Shown here piece after piece: positions 9,294-18,482 of a DNA stretch of 64,000 bases; the first letter of the stretch is position 1, and every line of letters starts with the position of its first letter. The notes beneath the pieces were generated by a model. It was not told where the DNA came from. It saw only the letters and a program-made list of their open reading frames with translations, and ran no database searches. Position numbers and translations under genes: made by a program. Source of the stretch: an uncultured Pontibacter sp. (GTDB lineage Bacteria > Bacteroidota > Bacteroidia > Cytophagales > Hymenobacteraceae); NCBI GenBank assembly GCA_947499125.1, contig CANMMP010000004.1, positions 186,001 to 250,000 on the forward strand, read 5' to 3'.

Positions 9294-12200
9294 TTATTTC
9301 ACATATTGTTCTTTCTCCGTCTTCCTTAGTAATCCTAACCCATGAAGCGTTTGCAGCAGGCTTTCGATCTGTTGCAGGCGCTGGGGCTGCAGTGGTTTGG
9401 CTACGGGCTTAAACTGATGCAGCAGATCTGCTGCGGTGGCCGGGCGCTCGTGCAGCTGCAGGGCGCGTTGCACGGCCTGTGCCTGCTCCGAAAGCGTTTT
9501 TGGCCAGGCCAGTACTTCCTTAGCGGTGGCTTTCACAGCTTTGGATTTGGTTTCGATGCCCATATCGGTTTGCTGGGTGCCTTGCGGGTTCTGGTATTCG
9601 GGGCGGAGCCAGCGGATGTGGCCGCGTGCTTCTTCGGCAGAACGTTCCTTGTTCAGGGCCACGAGGCGCTCGAGTATTTCTTCTTCGGGCAGGTGGACGG
9701 GCCAGTTATAGGCGGCGGCTACGGCGGCATCCAGCTCCTGGTGCAGCTGCAGGAGTATACTGACCAGCCCCTGCTCGTGAGTCTTCTGTTCTTTGGGAGT
9801 AAGCACCTCGCCCGACCGCAGTTTCTCGAGCACGTTGTACATGTCGGTGATGGTGAGCGTGGGATGCTGCGCCTGCCGCTGCTTGCGGTGAGCGTCCAGC
9901 TGCTCGGCTATAGTTCGGATCTGCTCCTGCTGCGCTTCGGTGGCGGCAGGGAAGGGGAAGGTTTGGAAACAGCGGGTGCTATTATAAACAGGTCTATCTT
10001 CTAACGTGCCACCTGCAGCTAAAGCCCATGTGATATGTATCTTAGATGATAACACCCCCAAATGGAATGCATCTTCTGTAGCTATAGCTATAACTTTATG
10101 ATCTGGAAGTATACTTTCATCTAAAAACTGAAAAACTCTGTGTTTGGCGGTTTCAGGTGTAGCGACGTATCTTGACAGTCCTTTAAGTGCTGACCTTAAA
10201 CCTTTTCGCGTTTCACCAAATTCCCACCATACTTCTTTTAGTTTCTTTCTATTATTTTGATCTCTTTCTGGCTTTACTTTAAGATAAACATGTTGGTAAA
10301 GTGTAGGGAGTTGATTTCTAAGTTGGCTTTCACTAAAGCCGAATAAGTCAATCAACATCACTCCGCGAGGGGTAGCTGAGATGTCTCTACCATTCCTATA
10401 GTTTCGGATATACTTTGATAAATTAGGGTCTGAACCTAATCCGAGAGATTTAGCTTCATCTGGAGTAACTATAAAGCCACTTCCAGCAAGCATCATCCCG
10501 AAGCTGCTAACTTTTTGGTTGGATTCTAAAGGAGCTACACTTGATACATCGGCCCCTACAGATAAATCAGAATTTACATCTCCCTTTTTCTCCGAAAATT
10601 CTACACTCGCAGCGTCATCACTATTACTATAAGATTCACTTTTTATCAAATGTATACTTCCTTCGGATTTTAATCTTGTACCTACAGTCATAGCTACTCT
10701 AACTGCAGCACCATCAGCACTATCTACCCAAGGGTGGTCAGGAATGGCAAATTTTAATGTTAATGGATTCTTTGCATCTAAAAATTTCTGAACGACTCTC
10801 CTGTTGAAAGTCATAGTTATTGAATTTGTTGTAATGAAACCGAATTGTTCAGCTCTCTTAGAAAGTATAATTTCAGCAGCTTTATTCCACCAGAACATTA
10901 CGAAGTCTGCACTCTCCGGAACTATAGATTTGTAAGCTTTTCGCAACGCATCTACATAACCATCACCTAAAGCACCACGCATCGCCTTATCACCTATAAA
11001 CGGTGGGTTGCCAACTATAAAATCGGCTTCGGGCCAGGTGGCGGGTTTGGGGTCGAGGTAATCGTAAACTATAGTTCGGGCGGTTTCATCGGGCACTTCC
11101 TGTCCGGTAACCGGGTGCGGTTTGGTGCTGTGGCCGTCCCAGCGGGTAACGGGCTGGCCGTTGCTGTCGAGGCGTGGCTTGCGCTCGGAGTAGCTCAGCA
11201 CTGCGTCCTGCTGTTTTATGTTGCCGTACTCACGCAAAATAGGGTTGCTCAGGCGGGTGGCCGAACCATGCGCTCTGAAGTGCCATTGCAAATACCCGAT
11301 CCAGAGCACCACGTCGGCAATGGCCGCTGCGCGTGGGTTTACTTCCAGGCCCAGCAGCTGCGCCGGCGTTACGGTAAAGCCGCCTGTCATGTCCATCTTC
11401 AGCTGGCGCGGGAAATGCTCCAGGTACTCCAGCACTTCGCCTTCCAGCCTTTTGAGGTGCTCCAGGGTTACGTACAAAAAGTTGCCGCTTCCGCAGGCCG
11501 GGTCCAGCACGCGCACCGAGCACAAGCGCCTGTGAAACGATTCAATCTCTTTGCGGGCTCCGGCTTCTTCGCCGCTGTCTTCTAGTATAGCCGAGGCAGT
11601 ACGGGCTGCTTCCCACTCTTCGCGCAAAGGCTCAATTACGGTTGGCATTACCAGGCGCTCCACGTAGGCGCGGGGCGTGTAGTGGGCACCCAGCTTGTGG
11701 CGCTCGCGCGGCTGCAAGGCCCGCTCCAGCAAGGTACCAAAGATGGCAGGTTCCACATCGGCCCAGTCGGCTTCGGCGGCCAGTATCAGCAGGTCAAGCT
11801 GTGCTTCAGAAATAGGCAACGCTTCAGGGTCTTTAAACAGGTAGCCGTTAAACTGCGGAATGTTGGTGCGCAGGGCAGGGTCGAAGCCGCCTTTGTCCAT
11901 GCTTTGCCACAGCGCCTTCAGGGCATCGGGGAAGTAGGTGATGTTCTGGCGGTAGTCCTGCAGCAGTCTGGTAAATGAGTTTTCGGGCAACAGCTGCACG
12001 TCTTCGGCAAACATGGTAAACAGACAGCGCATCAGAAAACCCGATACCTGCTCCGGAGTATAGCCGGTCTGCTCCAAAGAGGCCGCCAGTTTTGCCAGCC
12101 GCTCGGCCAGCTGCCGGGTAACACGGGCTGCACGGCGGCTCGGGTCCAGTTCCAGCGGGTCGGTAAAGAGCAAACGCAGGCGCTCGCGCACTTCGTCGCG

Positions 12201-12764
12201 GTGCAGTTCGTCTAAGGTAATTCTATAGTTCTGCGGGTCCGGAAACGGCACATAGGTCTTTCCCTGCCGCGCAAAGTCGGCATACAGGTCAATGCAATAA
12301 CCCACATCCACCACCGCCAGGAACGGTGGCCAGCCTTCGGTGGCCGGCAGCGAGCGGGCGTAGCGCAGGGCCTGTTCCTTGGCCTTTTTCATTTCACGCT
12401 CCCAGGTGCGGGTGTCGCGGGTGGCAGTGCCGGTTTTGGTCTTTGCCCGCTCCGCGCCGAGCTGTTCCGCTTCTGTTATACCTGCCTTGTCGGAGCCCTG
12501 CTTGGCTTCCAGCACAAAGCAGTCTTTTTTGTAAAGGTCTATAAAGTTGGTGCTCGTCTTGCCTTCGCCATCATCAAACACCACGGGCCTCTCAAAAGTA
12601 TAGTTGGCTTCGTGTACCTTGTCGGTGGCCGGCATCGGTTTTTCCACGCCCAGCAGCTCACACAGCTCCGTCAAAAACAACTGGTAATTAGCACGTTCTG
12701 AAGCGCCGGAAGCTTTCCATCGGGAGATGAAGCTTTCTATAGTTGGAGTAGAAGTAGAGGGCAT
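9294..12764 (-). CDS. MmeI-like (type IIL/IIG) restriction-modification enzyme
   Basis: This 1156-residue single-chain enzyme combines a nuclease with an adenine-specific DNA methyltransferase. A PD-(D/E)xK-type nuclease site is near the N-terminus (Asp76, then EAK at 86-88 in CFVLEAKQG). A helical spacer follows. The methyltransferase core has motif [10 protein letters not shown] at about 420 and motif IV NPPF at about 586-589. A target recognition domain and a C-terminal helical region come after. Such enzymes modify one strand for self-protection, so no separate methylase is needed. About residues 587-925 (nt 9985-11005) are much more AT-rich than the flanks: a hand count of one 60-base line gave about 25% GC there, against about 60% in a methylase-core line. 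DISARM-type DrmMI is an alternative relative, but no DISARM partners are present. Confidence 0.85.
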   Translation of the reverse strand: MPSTSTPTIESFISRWKASGASERANYQLFLTELCELLGVEKPMPATDKVHEANYTFERPVVFDDGEGKTSTNFIDLYKKDCFVLEAKQGSDKAGITEAEQLGAERAKTKTGTATRDTRTWEREMKKAKEQALRYARSLPATEGWPPFLAVVDVGYCIDLYADFARQGKTYVPFPDPQNYRITLDELHRDEVRERLRLLFTDPLELDPSRRAARVTRQLAERLAKLAASLEQTGYTPEQVSGFLMRCLFTMFAEDVQLLPENSFTRLLQDYRQNITYFPDALKALWQSMDKGGFDPALRTNIPQFNGYLFKDPEALPISEAQLDLLILAAEADWADVEPAIFGTLLERALQPRERHKLGAHYTPRAYVERLVMPTVIEPLREEWEAARTASAILEDSGEEAGARKEIESFHRRLCSVRVLDPACGSGNFLYVTLEHLKRLEGEVLEYLEHFPRQLKMDMTGGFTVTPAQLLGLEVNPRAAAIADVVLWIGYLQWHFRAHGSATRLSNPILREYGNIKQQDAVLSYSERKPRLDSNGQPVTRWDGHSTKPHPVTGQEVPDETARTIVYDYLDPKPATWPEADFIVGNPPFIGDKAMRGALGDGYVDALRKAYKSIVPESADFVMFWWNKAAEIILSKRAEQFGFITTNSITMTFNRRVVQKFLDAKNPLTLKFAIPDHPWVDSADGAAVRVAMTVGTRLKSEGSIHLIKSESYSNSDDAASVEFSEKKGDVNSDLSVGADVSSVAPLESNQKVSSFGMMLAGSGFIVTPDEAKSLGLGSDPNLSKYIRNYRNGRDISATPRGVMLIDLFGFSESQLRNQLPTLYQHVYLKVKPERDQNNRKKLKEVWWEFGETRKGLRSALKGLSRYVATPETAKHRVFQFLDESILPDHKVIAIATEDAFHLGVLSSKIHITWALAAGGTLEDRPVYNSTRCFQTFPFPAATEAQQEQIRTIAEQLDAHRKQRQAQHPTLTITDMYNVLEKLRSGEVLTPKEQKTHEQGLVSILLQLHQELDAAVAAAYNWPVHLPEEEILERLVALNKERSAEEARGHIRWLRPEYQNPQGTQQTDMGIETKSKAVKATAKEVLAWPKTLSEQAQAVQRALQLHERPATAADLLHQFKPVAKPLQPQRLQQIESLLQTLHGLGLLRKTEKEQYVK

Positions 12765-12863
12765 AGTTTGCTTTCGGGTAAAGTATGATTTTGCAGTTGC
12801 AGTATATTAAAATTTAGCGATATTTACGCACTCTTTTTAAGGTTTAGCATCGTAGCTTAATAT

Positions 12864-12895
12864 AAAAGCCGCATCCAAAACAGGATGCGGCTTTT
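12864..12895 (-). terminator. Rho-independent terminator (bidirectional)
   Basis: A perfect inverted repeat has arms AAAAGCCGCATCC (12864-12876) and GGATGCGGCTTTT (12883-12895), with a 6-base loop. The A/T-flanked arms give a U-tract in both directions. It follows the stop of the DUF5694 gene (12944) on the minus strand and protects the upstream region of the restriction-modification gene. Confidence 0.88.
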
Positions 12896-12943
12896 GCTTT
12901 TGCAGGGCTATAGTTCCAGCTTTTTAGCCCTAGGTTGGCAGTG

Positions 12944-13810
12944 CTACTTCAGCAACTTATAGGCATGTGCTAACCTGTGCGTAGGCGAGCTTTCTACGGC
13001 CTGCTGTATAGTTGCCACATGGGCTGCGCCATATATCACCAGTATTCGATCCTCCGGGCTTTCGGTAATGCGCTGTATGTTGCGGAAAATGCGCAGGTTA
13101 CGGTTAAACCAGGTAGCGCTGTACCAGTCTACACCCATGTAATCGTGCGTCTGTTCTTCGTAACGGAATGCTTCCCTAAAATAGTTGGCATGCCGTGTGC
13201 GTATCGTTTCCGGCTGGTTTTCATAGCGTAGCATGTCATAAACGGTGCGTGGCATTTTGCCAGATAGCTTGGCTACAGAGTCGCGGGCGATGGTGGTTTT
13301 GCGCAGGTACTTCCAGAAGTTGGCATGGCGGGCTGCAGCTTCTTCACTTATCTCCAGAGGTTTCCCGCCAGGCTTCTGGTAGCTATCCAGGTTACCCCAG
13401 GCATTGATGCAGTACACCCGCTGATGACCCAGTTGCTTTGCCAGCCTGAAGCCTAACTGGTATACTTCATCTACACCAAGCTCGTAGCGGCCATCCAGGT
13501 AGGCCTGGTACAGCGAGTCTATTCGGGGTTGTTCTTCGGGCATTATTTCTACAGCAATCTTGGTGGGCTTAAACTTAGCCATCTGTTTGGTGATCTTCTG
13601 TATGTCGCGCTGGCCTTCTTCCGAGAGCACATCCAGCTGGTCTTTTTTCTCGGTTACAATAATGTCTTTGTTGCGGTAGGTAAAATGGAAGGTTCCGAGT
13701 AGCATTACCTGTGCCTGCTCATTTTTGCCTTCCGAAGTTTTGACCTGCGCCTTAACAGGACTGCCGTTAATACTTGCTAACAGGGCTAAGGAGAGTAATA
13801 TCTTTTTCAT
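12944..13810 (-). CDS. DUF5694 secreted protein (TraB/ChaN-like)
   Basis: This 288-residue protein has a signal peptide at 1-21 (ending SPVKAQ). The mature part starts with AQVMLLGTFHFTYR and continues with a KIAVEIMPEEQPRID stretch, typical of DUF5694, a family distantly related to TraB/ChaN-like proteins. The C-terminal ILVIYGAAHVATIQQ segment supports this. The function is unknown; a periplasmic location is likely. A TTTGTCC-type tandem repeat at 13963-13990 and a -7-like element at 13931-13938 lie upstream, giving a leader of about 115 nt. A strong terminator follows. Confidence 0.82.
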   Translation of the reverse strand: MKKILLSLALLASINGSPVKAQVKTSEGKNEQAQVMLLGTFHFTYRNKDIIVTEKKDQLDVLSEEGQRDIQKITKQMAKFKPTKIAVEIMPEEQPRIDSLYQAYLDGRYELGVDEVYQLGFRLAKQLGHQRVYCINAWGNLDSYQKPGGKPLEISEEAAARHANFWKYLRKTTIARDSVAKLSGKMPRTVYDMLRYENQPETIRTRHANYFREAFRYEEQTHDYMGVDWYSATWFNRNLRIFRNIQRITESPEDRILVIYGAAHVATIQQAVESSPTHRLAHAYKLLK

Positions 13811-13930
13811 AGTGTTAGGTTGGCTTTTGTTTAGAGATGAAAATAATTAGGTGTCGGTTGCCTGTAGTTATTGTTTGCGCTGTAACTATAAGTTTATCAA
13901 AAGTTTGTTTCTGACTATAGTTGTATGTGG

Positions 13931-13990
13931 CAAAGTACGTGTAGAGGAGTTGCCGGCTCAATGGATAAACCGTTACTTGTGTTGGACAAT
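13931..13990 (-). promoter_or_regulatory. TTTGTCC-type tandem operator and promoter (copy A)
   Basis: On the minus strand the half-sites ATTGTCC (13990-13984) and TTTATCC (13969-13963) start exactly 21 bp apart. The -7-like element GTACTTTG starts 31 bp after the second half-site (13938-13931). Three other promoters in the window share both the period and the offset. The binding factor is not known; an AraC-family protein is inferred. Confidence 0.6.
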
Positions 13991-14003
13991 TGTGCAGGAA
14001 ATT

Positions 14004-15197
14004 CTAGTTCTTAAGTTTTACAGCATAGAGGTACCCGTCTGAGCTCCCGAAGTAGATGGTTTGCCCGTCGATGGCTGGCTTCGATAGTATAGAGCCCAGT
14101 TGGTGGATCTTGCTTTCTGATTGCTTCACCTCCTCCATTGTTTTGCCATAGAGCACAAAGTCTTTCCTGAACTCACCTTTTTCGTCGTACACTTCCGAGG
14201 AGTTTATCCTGCTGCTTTCCGTCTGAAACTCCCACTTCACCTCGCCGCTAGCGTGGTCAACGCCATAGAGTTTTCCGTTGAAGCAGCCGAAGTAAATAAG
14301 GTTTTCATGTGCCACTGCCGCTCCGAACACACGCATGTTAAGCGGTAATTTCCACTTCATCTGCCCATCCGTTTTGCTTAAGCAGTAGAAGGCATGGGTG
14401 TCGGAGGTGCCTACGTAGAGGTTATCCTTGTAGAGCAGGGGAGTGGCGATGATCCAGCTGCCGCGCTCCTTCATGTTCCATTTCCCTCTACCGGTTTTAA
14501 CATCCAGGGCATAAATGTTGTAGTCCCGGCTGCCAAAGTATACCACGCCATCTTGCACAAGCGCAGCTTCCTGTATTTCTCCTTTCGGAAAGTGAGTATC
14601 GCCGACTGTCCGGAACTGCCACAGTAGCTTGCCGCTCTCTGCATCCAGCGAGTAGAAGTGGCCATCGAAGCTGCCGAAGTACACCTTACCATCCTGAACA
14701 GCTGGGGAGGCATGAATGGTGTCTCCGGTCTTAAATTTCCACTTCAGCTTGCCCGTTGCATTATCCAATGCATAGAGGTGGCTGTCCCCGCTTCCCCAGT
14801 AAACGGTGTTGTGCTCTACGCTTGGAGAAGACAAGTAATAATCCCACAGGTCATAAGCTTTTTCACCTTCGGATTTAAAGACCCACATCAGTTTTCCGTT
14901 CGCTTTGTTCAGGGCATATAGGTTACCGTCAGCGCTGCCGATGTATACCAGGCTACCCTGCACAACAGGAGAGGAATATACGGCGCCACCGGTTTTGAAC
15001 TTCCATACTTCTTTGCCGCTAAATTTATTCAGCGCATAAAATGTGTGATCACCGCTTCCTGTAAATAGCAACTCTCCATCTACTAAAGGGGAGGAGTACA
15101 CTCTGCCTTTGGTTTCAAATTTCCATATAACATTCTCCTGGCCGTGCACCAGCAGTTGTGTAAGAAAGAGTAGTAGTGTTAGTATTAACCTGATCAT
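14004..15197 (-). CDS. Secreted PQQ-like beta-propeller repeat protein
   Basis: The start is set at the ATG at 15197, where a signal peptide begins (MIRLILTLLLFLTQLLVHGQ); a longer frame to 15242 adds a non-signal-like tail. The 397-residue product consists of PQQ-type propeller blades repeating the pattern SSP-V-G-YFGS-D-LYALD-TGK-W-F about every 40 residues (for example YIGSADGNLYALNKANGKL and YFGSFDGHFYSLDAESGKL). The C-terminal YAVKLKN closes the propeller. There is no quinoprotein catalytic subdomain, so it is probably a scaffold or binding protein in the periplasm, similar to BamB-like folds. The partner is unknown. It stands alone between two minus-strand genes. Confidence 0.88.
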   Translation of the reverse strand: MIRLILTLLLFLTQLLVHGQENVIWKFETKGRVYSSPLVDGELLFTGSGDHTFYALNKFSGKEVWKFKTGGAVYSSPVVQGSLVYIGSADGNLYALNKANGKLMWVFKSEGEKAYDLWDYYLSSPSVEHNTVYWGSGDSHLYALDNATGKLKWKFKTGDTIHASPAVQDGKVYFGSFDGHFYSLDAESGKLLWQFRTVGDTHFPKGEIQEAALVQDGVVYFGSRDYNIYALDVKTGRGKWNMKERGSWIIATPLLYKDNLYVGTSDTHAFYCLSKTDGQMKWKLPLNMRVFGAAVAHENLIYFGCFNGKLYGVDHASGEVKWEFQTESSRINSSEVYDEKGEFRKDFVLYGKTMEEVKQSESKIHQLGSILSKPAIDGQTIYFGSSDGYLYAVKLKN

Positions 15198-15282
15198 AGT
15201 TTTACTTTTTGTGTTGTAGGAATTAAGTAGCCAATAATACACTTTTATCTCAAGCAGCTACAGCAGAGCATTTTACTTTAAC

Positions 15283-15435
15283 CTAAGATAACAGTGCCGT
15301 CTCAACTGCCTGTGTGGCATGTATGGTGGATGTATCGAAGAGCACCACATCCCTGTCCTTTGGCCTGACAAGAAGCGGAACCTCGGTACAGCCCAGGATC
15401 ACGCCTTCGGCATCATTGGCTATCAGATTGTCTTG
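15283..15435 (-). pseudogene. C-terminal remnant of an aspartate/glutamate racemase
   Basis: Read on the minus strand, 50 codons from 15435 to a stop at 15283-15285 encode DNLIANDAEGVILGCTEVPL followed by LLVRPKDRDVVLFDTSTIHA and an Ala-rich end. GCTE (the second catalytic Cys) and DTSTIHA are hallmarks of the C-terminus of Asp/Glu racemases. The frame has a stop codon directly upstream, and the first three-quarters of the gene is absent, replaced by the tail of the next gene upstream. It is a dead fragment left by a deletion. Confidence 0.8.
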
Positions 15436-15463
15436 TTAGGTTTTATGTGTAGGTGATGATGTG

Positions 15464-16762
15464 TTACTTCTTTTTTGAAAGTATGTAGTTGCCACTGCTG
15501 CTGTTCATAGTCAGCGTGTAAGACTCGTTCAGTTCAAGAGTCCAGCCGTCTCCTGAGATTTTATTTCCGTTAAGTTCTGTCGGCAATGTGAGGGAGATCT
15601 TTTTCCAGTCCGGGCTCATCAGGGCACCATTTTCTACTGTCAGGATACCCCAGTTGTCGGTGACACGGATGGTAGGATAAACGGTGCCTTTGTCTTCTAA
15701 GGGCATCATGTTACGGGGGTCGAAGGAGACATTCATCTTCTCAAAGTATAGCTCCACGTGCGGCTGCTCCACAAATTTGCTTTTGTACTCGGCTACAAGT
15801 TTTCTTTTCTCTACTGCCCGTTTTGTTTCTTCTGCCATTATTTGCCTGCCGTTATAGTCCGCTGCTATTCGTTCGGCTTCATGCCTCAGATCTTGTGGTA
15901 CCTCTATTTCGAAAGCATCTATAAAATAGCTGGTGAGATCAGTGTCGGGGGAGATTTTCTTGTTCCAGTACTTGTTGCGGCTGCTAAGCAAATAACCGTA
16001 AACTGGGATGGTGTGGTAGGCAAAGGAGCGCACAAACGTCGGGTTTTGCTGAAAGGAATTGATGCTGTTCTCAAAATGCACAACCGCCTGCTTTCTGCTT
16101 CTTTCGCTGATCACAAAACCCGTATACTCTGCCAGTCCCTCGTTAAGCTCCAGCAGGTTTTCTGTGGAGTCAGCATCCGGGTAAAGCTGGTGGCGATACT
16201 TTCGGAAGGTAAAGGCATGGGTGAGGTATTGCTTTCGCTCCCGATCGGGTGATGCCTGTAGTGCCTTTTTGAGTGCTTCCAGCTCCAGCCGTAAATAGAT
16301 TCGCCCGTTCTTCTCATCCAGGTGGTTGTTGGCCGCGTTATGGAGCGCAAAGCCCAAGGACGGCTGCGTTTTATGGAACAGCTCATGAGCTAGTAAATTG
16401 ATCCGCTCGTGTTTATCCTGAGGCAGTGGAAGCAGGAGCATGGCCCAGTGTTTACCGCCCCAATGCAGGGCTGTGTTGGCTACGTTTACTTGGGGTGGCA
16501 GGTAACCTGTAAACCGGTCTGCGCTGCCGGTTAAAATTCCTGCTGTGTCGGCTTCGTTCGCTACTATTTTTCTGGTCTGTGGGTCCACGATCAGGATGGA
16601 AGTATATAGGTCCATGTTCCAGAGCTGCCTGTGCTTTTTTGTGGCGGTCTCTATCTCCTTAAAATAAGTTGTAAAGCTGATGGTGTCTGGTTTTGCGGAT
16701 TGGGTGCGCCCTGTATTTGCAAGTTGCAGCAGCAGGAGCAACAGTAGGTAGGACTTTTTCAT
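15464..16762 (-). CDS. Secreted putative zinc metallopeptidase (HELFH)
   Basis: The start is set at the ATG at 16762, where a signal peptide begins (MKKSYLLLLLLLQLANTGRTQ). The 432-residue product carries HELFH at 126-130 (INLLAHELFHKTQ). About 80 residues later is NEGLAEYTG, whose glutamate could be the third zinc ligand, a gluzincin-like arrangement. The rest is unfamiliar, and the C-terminus looks like a small beta domain. It is probably a periplasmic or surface peptidase, inferred only from the motif pair. A TTTGTCC-type tandem site lies upstream (16898-16957), shared in a divergent region with the HMA-AraC regulator gene. Confidence 0.65.
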   Translation of the reverse strand: MKKSYLLLLLLLQLANTGRTQSAKPDTISFTTYFKEIETATKKHRQLWNMDLYTSILIVDPQTRKIVANEADTAGILTGSADRFTGYLPPQVNVANTALHWGGKHWAMLLLPLPQDKHERINLLAHELFHKTQPSLGFALHNAANNHLDEKNGRIYLRLELEALKKALQASPDRERKQYLTHAFTFRKYRHQLYPDADSTENLLELNEGLAEYTGFVISERSRKQAVVHFENSINSFQQNPTFVRSFAYHTIPVYGYLLSSRNKYWNKKISPDTDLTSYFIDAFEIEVPQDLRHEAERIAADYNGRQIMAEETKRAVEKRKLVAEYKSKFVEQPHVELYFEKMNVSFDPRNMMPLEDKGTVYPTIRVTDNWGILTVENGALMSPDWKKISLTLPTELNGNKISGDGWTLELNESYTLTMNSSSGNYILSKKK

Positions 16763-16897
16763 AGTGGAAGTTGGTTTAGGTTTAGAGATGTACACCCTAA
16801 GGTGCCGGTTGCCTCAGCAGGTAAGCTGCATGAGAGATTTTTATTAATTGTCTGAGACTCAAAAAGTATTTTTTGTGCTACTCCTGTTGTACAGGCA

Positions 16898-16957
16898 CAA
16901 AGATCTCTTGTTAGTGCTCCGGACTCAATAGACAAACAGGTACTTCTCTTGCACAAA
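16898..16957 (-). promoter_or_regulatory. TTTGTCC-type tandem operator and promoter (copy B)
   Basis: On the minus strand, TTTGTGC (16957-16951) and TTTGTCT (16936-16930) start 21 bp apart. The -7-like GATCTTTG begins 31 bp after the second half-site (16905-16898). It drives the putative metallopeptidase gene with a leader of about 130 nt. It matches copies A, C and D in period and offset. Confidence 0.6.
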
Positions 16958-16999
16958 TGTACAGCTCTCTGCGGCGTGTTTTTAGCAAAACAGAAAATC

Positions 17000-17055
17000 T
17001 GTAAATCAAACAGAAGATGATGTAATAGCTGGCCTGTATAGAGCTGCTAAGTTTG
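17000..17055 (+). promoter_or_regulatory. TGTAACA-type tandem operator and promoter (HMA-AraC gene)
   Basis: The half-sites TGTAAAT (17000-17006) and TGTAATA (17021-17027) start 21 bp apart. The -7 element TAAGTTTG (17048-17055) fits the Bacteroidota TAnnTTTG consensus and starts exactly 27 bp after the second half-site. Transcription would start about 10 bases before the ATG at 17073. The position suggests autoregulation by the AraC protein encoded next to it. Confidence 0.68.
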
Positions 17056-17072
17056 CTGTACAAAATATAACT

Positions 17073-17645
17073 ATGGAGACTACCAAAATCTATATCAAAA
17101 ACATGGTGTGCGACCGTTGCAAACGGGTAGTGGAAGAAGAGCTGACTAAGCTTGGCTACACGGTGCAGCAGGTAGAACTAGGCGAAGCTGAAATAGCAGA
17201 CAACACTATAAACTTGGTAGAAATACGACAGGTGCTGGCAGAAAATGGTTTTGAGTTGCTGGATGACCGAAAGACCCGACTGATAGAGCAAATAAAACTG
17301 GCCGTGATAGAGCTGATACACCAGCAAGGCGAAGCAGGCATGCACCTGAATACATCGGATTACCTGGCAAAGAAACTGGGAGTGGATTACCATACGCTAA
17401 GCACCCTGTTCTCATCTACCGAAGGGGTAACGATAGAGAAGTACGTGATCCTGCAGCGCATCGAGAAGGTGAAGGAACTGCTGGTATACAATGAGCTAAG
17501 CCTGAAAGAGATTGCCTATGAACTGGGCTATAGTAGTGTGGCGCATCTCTCGAACCAGTTTAAGAAAGTAACCGGCCTTACCGCCAGTCATTTTAAAGAA
17601 ATTAAGACCAGCAAGCGCAAAACTATAGATAAAGTAATAGATTGA
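17073..17645 (+). CDS. AraC-family regulator with N-terminal HMA-like metal-binding domain
   Basis: This 190-residue protein has an N-terminal ferredoxin-like HMA domain (about 1-68) with the metal-binding pair Cys13/Cys16 in MVCDRC. A C-terminal AraC/XylS double helix-turn-helix domain follows (about 85-180, ELSLKEIAYELGYSSVAHLS, FKKVTGLTASHFK). The fusion is common in Bacteroidota next to copper and heavy-metal genes and is thought to sense the metal through the CxxC. Its own promoter carries a TGTAACA-type tandem repeat also found upstream of the SDR gene, the porin/CDF operon and the multicopper oxidase. It is the best candidate regulator of that set. A terminator follows at 17667. Confidence 0.9.
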   Translation: METTKIYIKNMVCDRCKRVVEEELTKLGYTVQQVELGEAEIADNTINLVEIRQVLAENGFELLDDRKTRLIEQIKLAVIELIHQQGEAGMHLNTSDYLAKKLGVDYHTLSTLFSSTEGVTIEKYVILQRIEKVKELLVYNELSLKEIAYELGYSSVAHLSNQFKKVTGLTASHFKEIKTSKRKTIDKVID

Positions 17646-17666
17646 GTAACTATAGTTGAAAGGAGA

Positions 17667-17698
17667 GAAGCCGGTAATATACTTGTGTTACCGGCTTC
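17667..17698 (+). terminator. Terminator hairpin after the HMA-AraC gene
   Basis: A perfect inverted repeat, GAAGCCGGTAA (17667-17677) and TTACCGGCTTC (17688-17698), with a 10-base loop, sits 21 bp after the stop. It is followed by ATTAATC rather than a long T-run, so termination is probable but not certain. Confidence 0.7.
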
Positions 17699-17735
17699 AT
17701 TAATCATGGTAGGTGCGCCTGTGCTATTCAAATTA

Positions 17736-17791
17736 TGCAACACGAAGCTATAGTTGTGTAACAGGTGTGGCTGCGTAAGTTGCGTCCTTTG
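17736..17791 (+). promoter_or_regulatory. TGTAACA-type tandem operator and promoter (SDR gene)
   Basis: TGCAACA (17736-17742) and TGTAACA (17757-17763) start 21 bp apart. GTCCTTTG (17784-17791) starts 27 bp after the second half-site, with the TTTG of the -7 element in the conserved place. The leader to the ATG at 17820 is about 20 nt. Confidence 0.65.
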
Positions 17792-17819
17792 CAGGTATAA
17801 ACTATACTATACCAAAACT

Positions 17820-18422
17820 ATGAAGATCATTTTAGTAGGTGCCACCGGCACCATTGGCCGCCATCTGCAGCAGGCACTCGCCTCAAAGCACCACCTGATA
17901 ACCGCCAGCCGCCACAACGCAGATACAAAACTGGACATCACGCAGCCCGACAGCATCTGGGAGATGTTTGAGACTGTAGGTAAGTTTGATGCGCTGGTTT
18001 CGGCAACAGGGCATGGCGTGTTTGCCAGCCTACCCGACCTGCGCACCGACGACTTTTACGAAGGCATTAGAAGCAAACTGATGGGGCAGATAAACCTGGT
18101 ACTGATAGGACAGCACTACATAAACCCCGGCGGCTCCTTTACCTTAACATCCGGCATCCTGGCCGACGAACCCATACGTGGTGGCACTTCGCTGAGCATG
18201 ATCAACAGTGCCCTGCACGGTTTTACCATGGCCGCCGCCACCGAACTGGAAAACGGCGTGCGCCTGAACACCGTAAGCCCCGGCCTGATAGAAGACTCCG
18301 TTGCCACTATAGGTTCCAGCTTTCCCGGCCACAACCCGGTGCCGATGCCCCGCGTGGTAAATGCCTATATCAAAAGTTTAGAAAGTGCGCTGACGGGGCA
18401 GGTACTGAAGGTGTATGGGTAA
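17820..18422 (+). CDS. Short-chain dehydrogenase-like protein (PRK07578-like)
   Basis: The start is set at the ATG at 17820 because the nucleotide-binding glycine motif (GATGTIGRHL) must be near the N-terminus; an in-frame ATG at 17754 adds a Cys-rich, unlikely tail and overlaps the promoter. The 200-residue product is a compact Rossmann protein close to the PRK07578 group. It lacks the usual SDR Tyr-x3-Lys: the segment reads LSMINSALHGF, as in relatives with altered catalytic residues. The substrate is unknown. A TGTAACA-type operator upstream places it with the copper genes. An imperfect hairpin follows at 18445-18479. Confidence 0.85.
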   Translation: MKIILVGATGTIGRHLQQALASKHHLITASRHNADTKLDITQPDSIWEMFETVGKFDALVSATGHGVFASLPDLRTDDFYEGIRSKLMGQINLVLIGQHYINPGGSFTLTSGILADEPIRGGTSLSMINSALHGFTMAAATELENGVRLNTVSPGLIEDSVATIGSSFPGHNPVPMPRVVNAYIKSLESALTGQVLKVYG

Positions 18423-18444
18423 ACTATAGTTGGGGAGAAAAGAA

Positions 18445-18479
18445 AACCGCCACGCAGTGTTTGGGCTGTGTGGCGGGTT
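18445..18479. terminator. Imperfect hairpin between convergent genes
   Basis: AACCGCCACGCAG pairs imperfectly with CTGTGTGGCGGGTT (one bulge, one mismatch). It sits in the 60 bp between the convergent ends of the SDR gene and the DndC-like gene, so it could stop transcription from either side. Confidence 0.5.
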
Positions 18480-18482
18480 GCG

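Noticed and set aside
11115-11978. Long plus-strand open frames opposite the restriction-modification gene
   Set aside because: They lie inside a gene with clear motifs on the other strand and arise from its GC-rich codons; none has a recognisable domain or a ribosome-binding site.
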